From assembly GCA_014802625.1 (NCBI GenBank), contig JAAVBX010000023.1, forward strand, positions 1 to 64,000: a stretch of 64,000 nt of DNA, read 5' to 3'. This document shows positions 8,752 to 16,448 of the stretch, one piece after another. The translations under genes and the position numbers were made by a program. Under the pieces are notes generated by a model, which ran no database searches, was not told where the DNA came from, and was given only the letters and a program-made list of their open reading frames with translations. Source of the DNA: a bacterium. Its GTDB lineage: Bacteria > Bacteroidota > Bacteroidia > Bacteroidales > Muribaculaceae. How positions within the stretch are numbered: position 1 is the stretch's first letter; every line of letters starts with the position of its first letter.

Positions 8752-9330
8752 ATGAAATCAGATATAATTCTTGCCGGAGTCGGCGGGCAGGGTATACTTT
8801 CAATCGCCACAATTCTTGGAGCGGCAGCTCTTGACGAAGGTCTTCACCTCAAGCAGGCCGAGGTACACGGTATGTCTCAGCGTGGAGGCGATGTGCAGTC
8901 AAATCTTAGACTTAGCAGTAATCCCATCGCAAGCGATCTGATTCCACTGGGTGGAGCGGATCTTATAGTTTCGCTTGAGCCGATGGAAGCATTGCGTTAT
9001 CTGCCGTATCTTTCACAGAAAGGTTGGGTAGTTACCAATACGACCCCCTTCAATAATATCACCGATTATCCGGAAATGGAGGAGGTGATGAAAGAACTTG
9101 ATAATCTGCCGCATGTCGTGGCATTCGATATGGATGCCGTTGCGAAGGAGGTGGCAAGTGCGAGAGCTGCGAATATGGTGCTCCTCGGAGCCTGCAGCCC
9201 CTTTATAGAGGGCCTGGAGAAATCCAAAATAGAGGATGGTATCCGAAAGATATTCGGACGCAAAGGGGAGGCTATGGTTGAAAGTAATCTCAAGGCTTTT
9301 AGAGCCGGTTGGGAAAGAGCCGAGAAATAA
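8752..9330 (+). CDS. iorB: indolepyruvate ferredoxin oxidoreductase beta subunit
   Basis: 192 aa, normal length for IorB. It is the pyruvate-ferredoxin-oxidoreductase gamma-type domain, with the glycine-rich start VGGQGILSIATILG and the HGMSQRGGDV motif near residue 40. It forms the heterodimer with IorA. The gene begins 12 bp after iorA and the pair is closed by a strong terminator at 9339-9379, so iorAB form a two-gene transcription unit. Confidence 0.94.
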   Translation: MKSDIILAGVGGQGILSIATILGAAALDEGLHLKQAEVHGMSQRGGDVQSNLRLSSNPIASDLIPLGGADLIVSLEPMEALRYLPYLSQKGWVVTNTTPFNNITDYPEMEEVMKELDNLPHVVAFDMDAVAKEVASARAANMVLLGACSPFIEGLEKSKIEDGIRKIFGRKGEAMVESNLKAFRAGWERAEK

Positions 9331-9338
9331 ACATCAGG

Positions 9339-9379
9339 GACCCGTGAGGCGCATTAATGTGCTTCACGGGTCTTGTTTT
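9339..9379 (+). terminator. rho-independent terminator after iorB
   Basis: 15-bp stem GACCCGTGAGGCGCA / TGTGCTTCACGGGTC (two G-U pairs), loop TTAA, followed by TTGTTTTT. Confidence 0.88.
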
Positions 9380-9409
9380 TGAAATAAAAACCGAATCAAA
9401 ATATCATCT

Positions 9410-10777
9410 ATGTATCCTGTAACAGAAAATGCACTTGAGGGCATCCTCAGAAAGCTCGCTATACCGGATATCGCTTCTGCCACTATACGTCAGATATGCG
9501 CGGTAGCGGCTGAACTGGAGGAGGTGTCGGAGGAACCATGTGTTCATCTTGAAATTGGAAATCCGGGTCTTCCTGCGGAGCGGATAGGAGTAGAGTGCGA
9601 ATGTAAGGCTCTTAATGATGGAGTAGCTAACAAGTATCCCGACATTAAGGGAATTACACCTCTCAAGGAGGCCGGCTCGCGCTTTTTGAAGGCGTTTCTT
9701 GACATTGATGTTCCTTCGAAAGGGATTATTCCCACAGTAGGCTCAATGCAGGGTAGTTTTACTCTCATGCTTCTTCTAAAGCAGCGTCTTGAACAGAAAG
9801 ACACGGTCCTTATCCTTAATCCCGGTTTCCCTGCTCAGAGACATCAGGCAAAGGTGCTTGGAATGCGTACTCAGTCGTTCGATATCTATAATTATCGTGG
9901 GAAGGCTCTTGAAGCACGTCTTGAGGAGGAATTGGCATCAGGGCGCGTGACCGCTATGATTTATTCGAATCCCAATAATCCTGCATGGACAAATCTAACT
10001 GATGAGGAACTTGAGATTATCGGGCGGCTTGCAACTAAATATGATGTCATAGTGCTTGAGGATTTGGCTTATCTCGGAATGGATTTCCGTTCCGATTTCA
10101 GTAAGCCATATGAACCACCGTTTATACCGAGTGTCGCCAAGTATACGGATAATTATATCCTCCTTGTATCGGCGTCCAAGATCTTCAGCTATGCCGGTCA
10201 ACGTATCGCGATGGTTTGTATGTCTCCGAGCGTATATGAACGACGTTATACGGCCCTTGAAAAGTTCTATGAAATGCCGGCCTTTGGTGACGCATATGTA
10301 TTCGGAGTCCTTTATTGTGCTTCGTCAGGTGTTTCACATTCTGCTCAGTATGCGATGGCCGGCATGATGGATGCGGCAGTAGAGGGTAAGCTGGATTTCG
10401 TCGGACATACTGCTGAGTATGGACGCCGTGCCGGGATTGTGAAGAAGTTATTTATGGATAACGGATTCCATATTGTATATAGTCTGGATGGCGATAATCC
10501 AATCTCTGACGGTTTCTTCTTCACGGTGGGATATCCCAATATGTCGGGAGAGGAATTGCAGAGGGAATTGCTACGTTATGGCGTAAGCTCAATTTCACTT
10601 CCGTCGACCGGGAGTGATCAAGAGGGTATACGTGTGACTGTATCTATGATTTCAAGCGATGAAGAGATGCAGCGTCTCGGAGAGCGTTTGGCGGCATTTG
10701 ATGCATGGCGTAAGCAATTCATGATGGAAAAAAGGAATACGAGAGAGGAAAATTCCGAAAAGATAGTTTTTGCTTGA
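9410..10777 (+). CDS. PLP-dependent aminotransferase, class I/II
   Basis: 455 aa, fold-type I aminotransferase. Visible motifs are the small-domain start HLEIGNPGLP, YSNPNNPAW (Asn contacting PLP), VLEDLAYLGMD (Asp to the pyridine nitrogen), and the Schiff-base lysine K257 in SASKIFSYAGQR. The substrate cannot be read from the sequence. Placed between iorAB and a CoA-transferase, the likely role is conversion of aromatic or branched-chain amino acids to the 2-oxoacids that IorAB oxidises (inference). It has its own unit: terminators lie both before (9339-9379) and after it (10787-10840). Confidence 0.9.
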   Translation: MYPVTENALEGILRKLAIPDIASATIRQICAVAAELEEVSEEPCVHLEIGNPGLPAERIGVECECKALNDGVANKYPDIKGITPLKEAGSRFLKAFLDIDVPSKGIIPTVGSMQGSFTLMLLLKQRLEQKDTVLILNPGFPAQRHQAKVLGMRTQSFDIYNYRGKALEARLEEELASGRVTAMIYSNPNNPAWTNLTDEELEIIGRLATKYDVIVLEDLAYLGMDFRSDFSKPYEPPFIPSVAKYTDNYILLVSASKIFSYAGQRIAMVCMSPSVYERRYTALEKFYEMPAFGDAYVFGVLYCASSGVSHSAQYAMAGMMDAAVEGKLDFVGHTAEYGRRAGIVKKLFMDNGFHIVYSLDGDNPISDGFFFTVGYPNMSGEELQRELLRYGVSSISLPSTGSDQEGIRVTVSMISSDEEMQRLGERLAAFDAWRKQFMMEKRNTREENSEKIVFA

Positions 10778-10786
10778 TATAACCCG

Positions 10787-10840
10787 GAGGGTCCTGTGGC
10801 TAAAATACCTCTATAACGCCATAGGACCCTCATATTTTTA
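10787..10840 (+). terminator. rho-independent terminator after aminotransferase gene
   Basis: 14-bp stem GAGGGTCCTGTGGC / GCCATAGGACCCTC (one G-U pair) with a 17-nt loop, followed by ATATTTTTA. It sits in the gap before the CoA-transferase start at 10851. Confidence 0.8.
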
Positions 10841-10850
10841 CGATAAAATT

Positions 10851-12155
10851 ATGAGTGATAAAATTAATTACATGTCGGCGGATGAGGCCGTACGCCTTAT
10901 TGAATCAGGCGATCATGTATATATTCAGGGTAGTACATCAACTCCCGAAGTCCTCGTGGAGGCAATGACGAGAAGAGCCCATGAACTTCATGATGTAACG
11001 GTATATTCTGCATTCGCTGTTACCAAGGGCCCTGCTCCTTATTGCAAGCCGGAATATAAGGATATATTCCTTGTAGATTCATTCTTTGTTTCAAATGCCG
11101 TCCGCAAATATATCGCAGAAGGATACGGCACGATGACACCAAGATTCCTCGGAGAAGTGCCGGCTTTGTTCCGCGACGGAACGTGCAGGGTTGATGTGGC
11201 GTTGTTGAATTGCTCGATGCCTAATGAGGATGGCTACGTCAGCTTTGGAGTATCTGCAGATCTCGCTACTTCCGCTGCAGAATGCGCTGATGTAGTCATC
11301 GCACAAATCAATCCGCATATGCCATTTTCCTATGGAGATCCTGTGATTCATATTTCAAAGCTATCGGCAGTAGTGGAGGTAAATGAACCGCTTGTGGAGG
11401 TTCCGACGGCTGTGCCAACGGAGAAGGAAATACGTATAGGTAACTTTATCGCGGAACATATTCCGGATGGTGCGACACTTCAAATTGGAGTCGGAGGGAT
11501 ACCGAATGCTGTCATAAGGGCTCTTGAGAATCATAAGCATCTTGGCTTACATACTGAGGCTATGACTGATGGTGTGTTGCCACTTCTTGAGAAGGGTATA
11601 ATAGATAACAGTGAGAAGAAAGTTATGCCCGGTAAATCAGTGGCCTCACTTGCTCTTGGATCGCGTAGATTGTATGATCACATGAATTATAATAAAGATA
11701 TCGTGTTCAAGGATGTCGCATGGACGAATAATCCATTCGTAATCGCTCAGAATCCAAAGGTGATGTCGATTAATTCATGTCTTGAGATTGATCTGACAGG
11801 TCAGATATGTGCTGATTCTATTGGAACACGCATCTTCTCAAGTGTCGGAGGGCAGCATGATTTCGTCTACGGAGCATCGCAAAGCGAGGGTGGAAAATCA
11901 TTTCTTGCTATGCTCTCAACGACTAACAAGGGAGAGACAAAAATCAAGCCTATATTAACCCCGGGAGCCGGTGTGGTCACTACACGATTCCAGACGAATT
12001 ATATCGTCACAGAACACGGAATAGTTAATTTGAGAGGAAAAAATCTCGCCGAGCGTGCGAAGCTCATGATTTCAATTGCTGCTCCGGAGTTCCGTGATGA
12101 ACTTTCCAAGGCGGCTGCCGAGAGATTTGGCTATTCATTTCTACGTTTAAAGTGA
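10851..12155 (+). CDS. acetyl-CoA hydrolase/transferase family CoA-transferase
   Basis: 434 aa from the ATG at 10851. A longer frame to 10770 would run through the terminator hairpin and add unlike residues. Motifs of the 4-hydroxybutyrate/acetyl-CoA transferase family are visible: LQIGVGGIPNAV, LHTEAMTDG (probable catalytic Glu), and the C-terminal block FSSVGGQHDFVYGASQSEGG. The enzyme moves CoA between carboxylates. Following iorAB and an aminotransferase, it could exchange aryl-acetyl-CoA with acetate to release arylacetate and conserve the thioester as acetyl-CoA; a succinyl- or butyryl-CoA role is equally possible. Confidence 0.9.
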   Translation: MSDKINYMSADEAVRLIESGDHVYIQGSTSTPEVLVEAMTRRAHELHDVTVYSAFAVTKGPAPYCKPEYKDIFLVDSFFVSNAVRKYIAEGYGTMTPRFLGEVPALFRDGTCRVDVALLNCSMPNEDGYVSFGVSADLATSAAECADVVIAQINPHMPFSYGDPVIHISKLSAVVEVNEPLVEVPTAVPTEKEIRIGNFIAEHIPDGATLQIGVGGIPNAVIRALENHKHLGLHTEAMTDGVLPLLEKGIIDNSEKKVMPGKSVASLALGSRRLYDHMNYNKDIVFKDVAWTNNPFVIAQNPKVMSINSCLEIDLTGQICADSIGTRIFSSVGGQHDFVYGASQSEGGKSFLAMLSTTNKGETKIKPILTPGAGVVTTRFQTNYIVTEHGIVNLRGKNLAERAKLMISIAAPEFRDELSKAAAERFGYSFLRLK

Positions 12156-12174
12156 TAAATCACTTGCTATATAT

Positions 12175-12224
12175 CGGCGGAAATATCAATAAATTTAAGT
12201 GATATTTCCGTCGATTTCTTTTTA
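12175..12224 (+). terminator. rho-independent terminator after CoA-transferase gene
   Basis: 14-bp stem CGGCGGAAATATCA / TGATATTTCCGTCG (one G-U pair) at 12175-12213, followed by ATTTCTTTTTAA. Confidence 0.85.
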
Positions 12225-12244
12225 ACTCTACTAAATCATATCGT

Positions 12245-13333
12245 ATGTGTAATCCTCGTATATCCTATAAAAATCCCGCTTTTTCTGATATAGAAAATAT
12301 GCGTAGATTATGGAAGATTACTTTTAATGACACTGATGATTATCTCAATATTATTTTTAGTAATTATATTAATTTAGATAGTTGTATCGTAGCATATTCA
12401 GATGCTGAGCTTATTGCAATGCTGATTGGTATACCCTATAAGTTTGTGGTAAATAAACATTATATAACCGGATTATATCTATGTGGATTATCAACATTAA
12501 AACCATATAGAGGGCAGGGAATAATGAGCAATATGCTTGATATGATCAAGGTTATCTCACGTAAATATTCATATGATTTCACCTTCTTGATTCCCGCTGA
12601 TTCCCACCTAAGAAACTATTATAGTAAACTTGGTTATTATAATAGTTCTCACATCAATAAATATGCTATCACACATACCTCTTTATTTACGCAAGAGACA
12701 ATTGCAGACAGATATAAAATCTGGGAAGAATATCTTTCTTACGGACATAGGATAACTGTGGAGGTGGGAGAGATGGAGGTTTCGGTATACGGTAGAGAAA
12801 TGATAACGGATTGTGTAATCATGGACTTGGCTAATAGTTTACATCTGTGTGAAGCAAGTACTCCGGGTAACCATATTATTCATACATCTATTGATTGGTA
12901 TTTAATCTTAGAAGAAAAGTTACTATCAGGTTATTTGTTATTTTTCTCATCGGATTTTAGTCTCGTTTTTATGATGAATATTGACGGGGAAATAGAGTTA
13001 CTAAGAGGTGAAATTCCATTGGTAAGTGAGTTACTTGGTGTTGTATTCTCTGACGTATCATGCGATGACAATTCTTCAATGGATGTTAATTTTCGTGATC
13101 ACGGCGATTCAAACATATTGATTGATGAGACGATGGAACTATATGGTATGGTCAGGTTTGAGAAGGAATATTCCAATAATTTTTTGGAAAAATTTAAAGG
13201 CTCTGAGAATCGAATATTTGAAAGGGAATGTGGAGTTGTAAATAAATATGGAAAAATCAATTCTCATGAAAATGATGGTGAATTGAATTCTCGGATTGCT
13301 TCCACAATACGATTCCGATATATGTTAGATTGA
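12245..13333 (+). CDS. GNAT-family N-acetyltransferase
   Basis: 362 aa. The N-terminal half is a GNAT fold: acetyl-CoA-binding motif A near residues 83-97 (LKPYRGQGIMSNMLD) and the following FLIPADSHLRNYYSKLGY, where the acceptor-side Tyr and Phe/Tyr-rich segment are expected. The C-terminal half is not a simple GNAT and resembles the long, two-domain acetyltransferases (Eis-like layout); the substrate is unknown. Base composition is strikingly AT-rich compared with the core genes on either side, as is the following non-coding region. This suggests acquired or fast-evolving DNA. It is monocistronic between terminators at 12175-12224 and 13362-13409. Confidence 0.8.
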   Translation: MCNPRISYKNPAFSDIENMRRLWKITFNDTDDYLNIIFSNYINLDSCIVAYSDAELIAMLIGIPYKFVVNKHYITGLYLCGLSTLKPYRGQGIMSNMLDMIKVISRKYSYDFTFLIPADSHLRNYYSKLGYYNSSHINKYAITHTSLFTQETIADRYKIWEEYLSYGHRITVEVGEMEVSVYGREMITDCVIMDLANSLHLCEASTPGNHIIHTSIDWYLILEEKLLSGYLLFFSSDFSLVFMMNIDGEIELLRGEIPLVSELLGVVFSDVSCDDNSSMDVNFRDHGDSNILIDETMELYGMVRFEKEYSNNFLEKFKGSENRIFERECGVVNKYGKINSHENDGELNSRIASTIRFRYMLD

Positions 13334-13628
13334 ATCCGGAACTTAAGGACGATATTTATTGATACAATCCTGTCTTTCATTTTGAATGACGGGACTGTAT
13401 TTATTTTTTCTATCTTGCTTTGATTTTAGTGAATCCACAATTCGATTCATTTTGTGTTTATACGATTGGCGGTATCGGCTGACTGTCGGTATCAGGTTGA
13501 AGCATAATTTGTGTAAGTAATATCTTTAAATTTTTGGTGATAGTAGAACGGCATTGGGGTTATTCTGTTAAGTGGCTGTTATCCAGAAGAGAAGATCCTC
13601 CAAATTACAGATTAAAGGCTCTGAGAAT
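13194..13628 (+). repeat. 17-bp direct repeat pair
   Basis: TTAAAGGCTCTGAGAAT occurs at 13194-13210 (inside the 3' end of the GNAT gene) and again at 13612-13628 (gene-free region). Flanking bases are not similar. Possible trace of a duplication or recombination; chance is not excluded. Confidence 0.5.
13362..13409 (+). terminator. rho-independent terminator after GNAT gene
   Basis: Imperfect stem ATACAATCCTGTC...TCATT / AATGACGGGACTGTAT around a short loop at 13362-13400, followed by TTATTTTTTC. Two G-U type pairs and a small bulge. Confidence 0.75.
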
Positions 13629-13774
13629 AGGGTAGGGTAGAGCTTACGCTTAGTCGTACTGAAAAAATTAGAATTTGATTCAATAAGTAGATCTACCAAC
13701 AGCGTCGGATAATTTGGGATTTTATTATCTCTATGTGAATTGGTCAAATCTGCGCAATATGAAAATTAATTATG

Positions 13775-14194
13775 CGTGGAACAATTGTAATTATATAATG
13801 TAAACTCAATTTGTAAACCATCATTACTATTTACATTTATATTTTATGTGGAACAGTAAATTATTATTATCTGTGAAACACAAACGTAAATGTAAATAGT
13901 AGAATATGTGAAACAGAATTTACAAAATTAGTTGCTTTGATTTATCAATATAATGTAAATCACACTCATTAACATTCAGTTTAAATCTTAGACATTCAAG
14001 TATATAGCCATACTTTCTACATCTAAATATAGGTTTTCAACCGAATTATTCTGATTTAGTGAGTTATTTGTGGAACAACTCTTTTATATTATTGAATAAC
14101 AGTATATAGTCTTATGATTTCTATAATTAACTTGAATGTTGGTGGAGTTGGAGTTTACAATTACGATTTGTAATTTATTACAATCGTGAAACGC
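13775..14194 (+). repeat. six-copy YGTGRAACR repeat array
   Basis: Copies start at 13775 (CGTGGAACAA), 13847 (TGTGGAACAG), 13872 (TGTGAAACAC), 13907 (TGTGAAACAG), 14069 (TGTGGAACAA) and 14185 (CGTGAAACGC). All are on the plus strand: three are GTGGAAC and three GTGAAAC. Spacing is irregular. No copies in the opposite orientation were noticed in this region. Confidence 0.7.
13825..13901. repeat. 15-bp inverted repeat enclosing two GTGRAAC copies
   Basis: TACTATTTACATTTA at 13825-13839 and its exact reverse complement at 13887-13901, with a 47-nt interior containing two of the six GTGRAAC motifs. Confidence 0.7.
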
Positions 14195-14220
14195 AATTAA
14201 AAATTATAAATTTAAAATTA

Positions 14221-14252
14221 TTTGTATATTTCAAAATTATTTATTACATTTG
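14221..14252 (+). promoter_or_regulatory. Bacteroidota-type promoter of the HTH gene
   Basis: TTTG at 14221-14224, a 20-nt spacer, and TACATTTG at 14245-14252 (TAnnTTTG). The start codon at 14287 is about 30 nt after the expected transcription start. Confidence 0.8.
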
Positions 14253-14286
14253 TAACTCAATTCCGATTCCTGAATTTTTACTTAAA

Positions 14287-14841
14287 ATGGAAGAAAATAT
14301 AGTAACTCGTCTAAAACTCTTCATAGATACCAATGGGTTGACCTCATCTCAGTTTGCGGATATGTGTGGAATTGCCCGCCCCACGGTTTCTCAGATTCTT
14401 TCAGGTAGGAATCAGAAGATAAGCGATAAACTCATTACCCAGATACATCAGGCCTTTCCTGACTTATCAATAGTATGGCTCATGTTTGGAGAGGGTCCTG
14501 TGAAAAATTCAGGCTCGGATGTAAGATTGGGTCAAACAACCTACGCCATAGATCCCGGACGGTCTGCGGATGACATTGTACAGGTAGATACCCCTGAAAT
14601 TAAATCTGAAAATTCTGTGTATGCCGATAACTCCACGACTCGGTTGCCAGATTCTATTCTCAGGGGCTTAAATATAGCTGAAAATAACCCTAAGCCTACG
14701 AAAAATCAGTTGTTTGAGTCTGATATGAGAATCTTGGATTTACAACGCCAAATAGATCAAATGAAGCAAAATCCACGAAAAGTAATTCAGATTACCATCT
14801 ATTATGACGATTCTACCTTTGAAACCTTTGTACCGAAGTAA
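14287..14841 (+). CDS. XRE-type helix-turn-helix regulator
   Basis: 184 aa. The N-terminal 60 residues form a Cro/CI-type HTH (recognition region about 19-40, with SQFADMCGIARPTVSQILSG). A polar linker follows, then a short predicted coiled coil near 140-160 (MRILDLQRQIDQMKQ) and a beta-like tail (IQITIYYDDSTFETFVPK). It likely binds DNA as a dimer. The region upstream carries six repeated motifs and a clear promoter, so autoregulation is plausible but unproven. The T9SS cargo gene follows after 71 bp on the same strand without a clear terminator between them. Confidence 0.88.
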   Translation: MEENIVTRLKLFIDTNGLTSSQFADMCGIARPTVSQILSGRNQKISDKLITQIHQAFPDLSIVWLMFGEGPVKNSGSDVRLGQTTYAIDPGRSADDIVQVDTPEIKSENSVYADNSTTRLPDSILRGLNIAENNPKPTKNQLFESDMRILDLQRQIDQMKQNPRKVIQITIYYDDSTFETFVPK

Positions 14842-14912
14842 GCTTTGTAGTTTAGGGCAATAATACGGTAACTTATTCCGTTCTATAAGGAATAGTTCTT
14901 ATCCAGATAGAA

Positions 14913-16334
14913 ATGAATATTCCTTTACTCTTTCCCGTTGTTGCCATTCTGGGGATTTTCCCGGTCACTGCCGTCAACGCGGATGCTCCAATGGTTGATT
15001 TTCGTGGCAATCACCTACGTCCTATCACTATCGAGCCTGATGCAAATACGGGTCTCGATAATATCTACGTTCTTTACGACACAGCCGGTGTTGATCTCGT
15101 TTTCCCTTTAACTGCAGCCGCCACAGTTAATGTGTATAGATATGGGAATCTTGGTGGCGGATATGCAGAGCGTATAGATGACGTGATTATAGATGATTCC
15201 TCTCTCATTATTCCTGATATTGAGGGCAATTTTGGATACATCATTGAGGTTAATGATAAGCGTTATTATTACTGGATTGTAGAGTATCTTCCGTATAGAT
15301 TATCTATTGATGCTATCAGTGCATCGGATGATCAAGATTGTGATGCTACTATCCTGAATATAGATGGTGTCGGCGGAGCGATACATTATTATACTATCAA
15401 TGGTCAACAACGCGAGTTATCAAGGGAAATTCATATTGATTATGACACTCAAATATTTGATGAAGATAGTGCCGAATATAAAGTCGTCAATCAAACCAAG
15501 ATTATATCAAGTTTTAACGATATAATCAGAATCTCTCCGGCATCGTTATGTCAAACTTTTTTCCGTGTCACAGGTGATAGATTTTTGAAGAGTTGGAATT
15601 GGGGAATTGATGTCGAAAGTGTTGCTATCCCGCCCTTCGCGGTCGCAGTTACAACTACAGCAATCCAAGATGATCTTGCTATTGTTAAAAGTGACGGATC
15701 TTCCTCGGATGACGGGAGTCTTGAGGCCGATGACTCAGTAAATTCCGAGGGTAGCAATGTCATTAATGACAATAGTGATTCACTCGGGGGTTCTGCACCC
15801 GCTGACATTACATTTGAAGCATATACAAGCGAAGGAGTTTTGCACTATGAATGGCAGATGAGTCGTGATCCGGAATTTGAGAATATTGATTTTAGATTCA
15901 ATGTCAGAGAACTCGATTATACGTTTCTTGAAGAGGGAGATTATTACCTTCGATTTGTTGGAAGTAACTCAGATGGTAGTTGCGAATCTATAGGTGACAC
16001 ATATACTGTTTCCATCGGATCTTCGGAACTTCTATGTCCAAATGCTTTTACTCCTGACGGTGATGGCGTTAATGACCAATGGAAAGTGAGTTATCGATCT
16101 ATTGTAGAATTTGACTGTTGGATATTTGATAGATACGGTGCAGAGATAATTCACTTCTCAGATCCTCAATTAGGTTGGGATGGAACACGTGGTGGTAAGA
16201 CAGTATCTCCCGGAGTCTATTATTATGTCATTTCCGCTGTTGGAGCTGATGGGAAGAAATATAAATTATCTGGAGATATTAATATCTTACGTCGTAAAGT
16301 TATTAAGGATGTATCCGGTTCGGGAGAGGAATGA
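14913..16334 (+). CDS. secreted protein with T9SS type B sorting domain
   Basis: 473 aa. A signal peptide (1-24, ending VNADA) is followed by a beta-rich body and a very acidic Ser/Asp-rich stretch (about residues 252-290). An Ig/PKD-like segment follows (about 292-370), then a C-terminal domain from about residue 374 that begins CPNAFTPDGDGVNDQW and ends in a Lys/Arg-rich tail. This is the gliding-motility-associated (CHU_C, type B) sorting domain recognised by the type IX secretion system, so the protein is probably exported to the cell surface or secreted. No enzyme domain is recognised. It may be cotranscribed with the HTH regulator upstream. Confidence 0.88.
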   Translation: MNIPLLFPVVAILGIFPVTAVNADAPMVDFRGNHLRPITIEPDANTGLDNIYVLYDTAGVDLVFPLTAAATVNVYRYGNLGGGYAERIDDVIIDDSSLIIPDIEGNFGYIIEVNDKRYYYWIVEYLPYRLSIDAISASDDQDCDATILNIDGVGGAIHYYTINGQQRELSREIHIDYDTQIFDEDSAEYKVVNQTKIISSFNDIIRISPASLCQTFFRVTGDRFLKSWNWGIDVESVAIPPFAVAVTTTAIQDDLAIVKSDGSSSDDGSLEADDSVNSEGSNVINDNSDSLGGSAPADITFEAYTSEGVLHYEWQMSRDPEFENIDFRFNVRELDYTFLEEGDYYLRFVGSNSDGSCESIGDTYTVSIGSSELLCPNAFTPDGDGVNDQWKVSYRSIVEFDCWIFDRYGAEIIHFSDPQLGWDGTRGGKTVSPGVYYYVISAVGADGKKYKLSGDINILRRKVIKDVSGSGEE

Positions 16335-16448
16335 TTTACCAGTTCATTTCCTAAATTCAACTTTTCTGCGTTCCTATACGTTTCAGTACCGACGTCCCAT
16401 ATGAACTATGCGATGGTGGTAGATTTAATCTTATACAGAAGGTAGCTT

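Larger units (their letters stand above)
13410..14220. other. gene-free AT-rich region with repeated GTGRAAC motifs
   Basis: About 810 bp without a credible gene on either strand. It becomes extremely AT-rich after about 13740. It contains six same-orientation copies of YGTGRAACR, a 15-bp inverted repeat at 13825-13901, an 11/12-bp inverted repeat at 14163-14187, and one member of the 17-bp direct repeat. The promoter of the downstream HTH gene begins immediately after it. It could be a long operator region for that regulator or a remnant of a mobile replicon. Confidence 0.65.

Noticed and set aside
10770..10850. Longer N-terminus for the CoA-transferase
   Set aside because: It would read through the terminator hairpin of the aminotransferase gene and add residues unlike the family; the ATG at 10851 fits.
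13775..14194. CRISPR array
   Set aside because: The repeated unit is only 7-9 bases, spacing is irregular (24 to 163 bp) and there are no cas genes.
13740..14250. Chromosome origin (DnaA-box-like repeats in AT-rich DNA)
   Set aside because: The repeats differ from the DnaA consensus TTATNCACA at two positions, genes on both sides run in the same direction, and no origin-linked gene is present. Kept only as a minor alternative.
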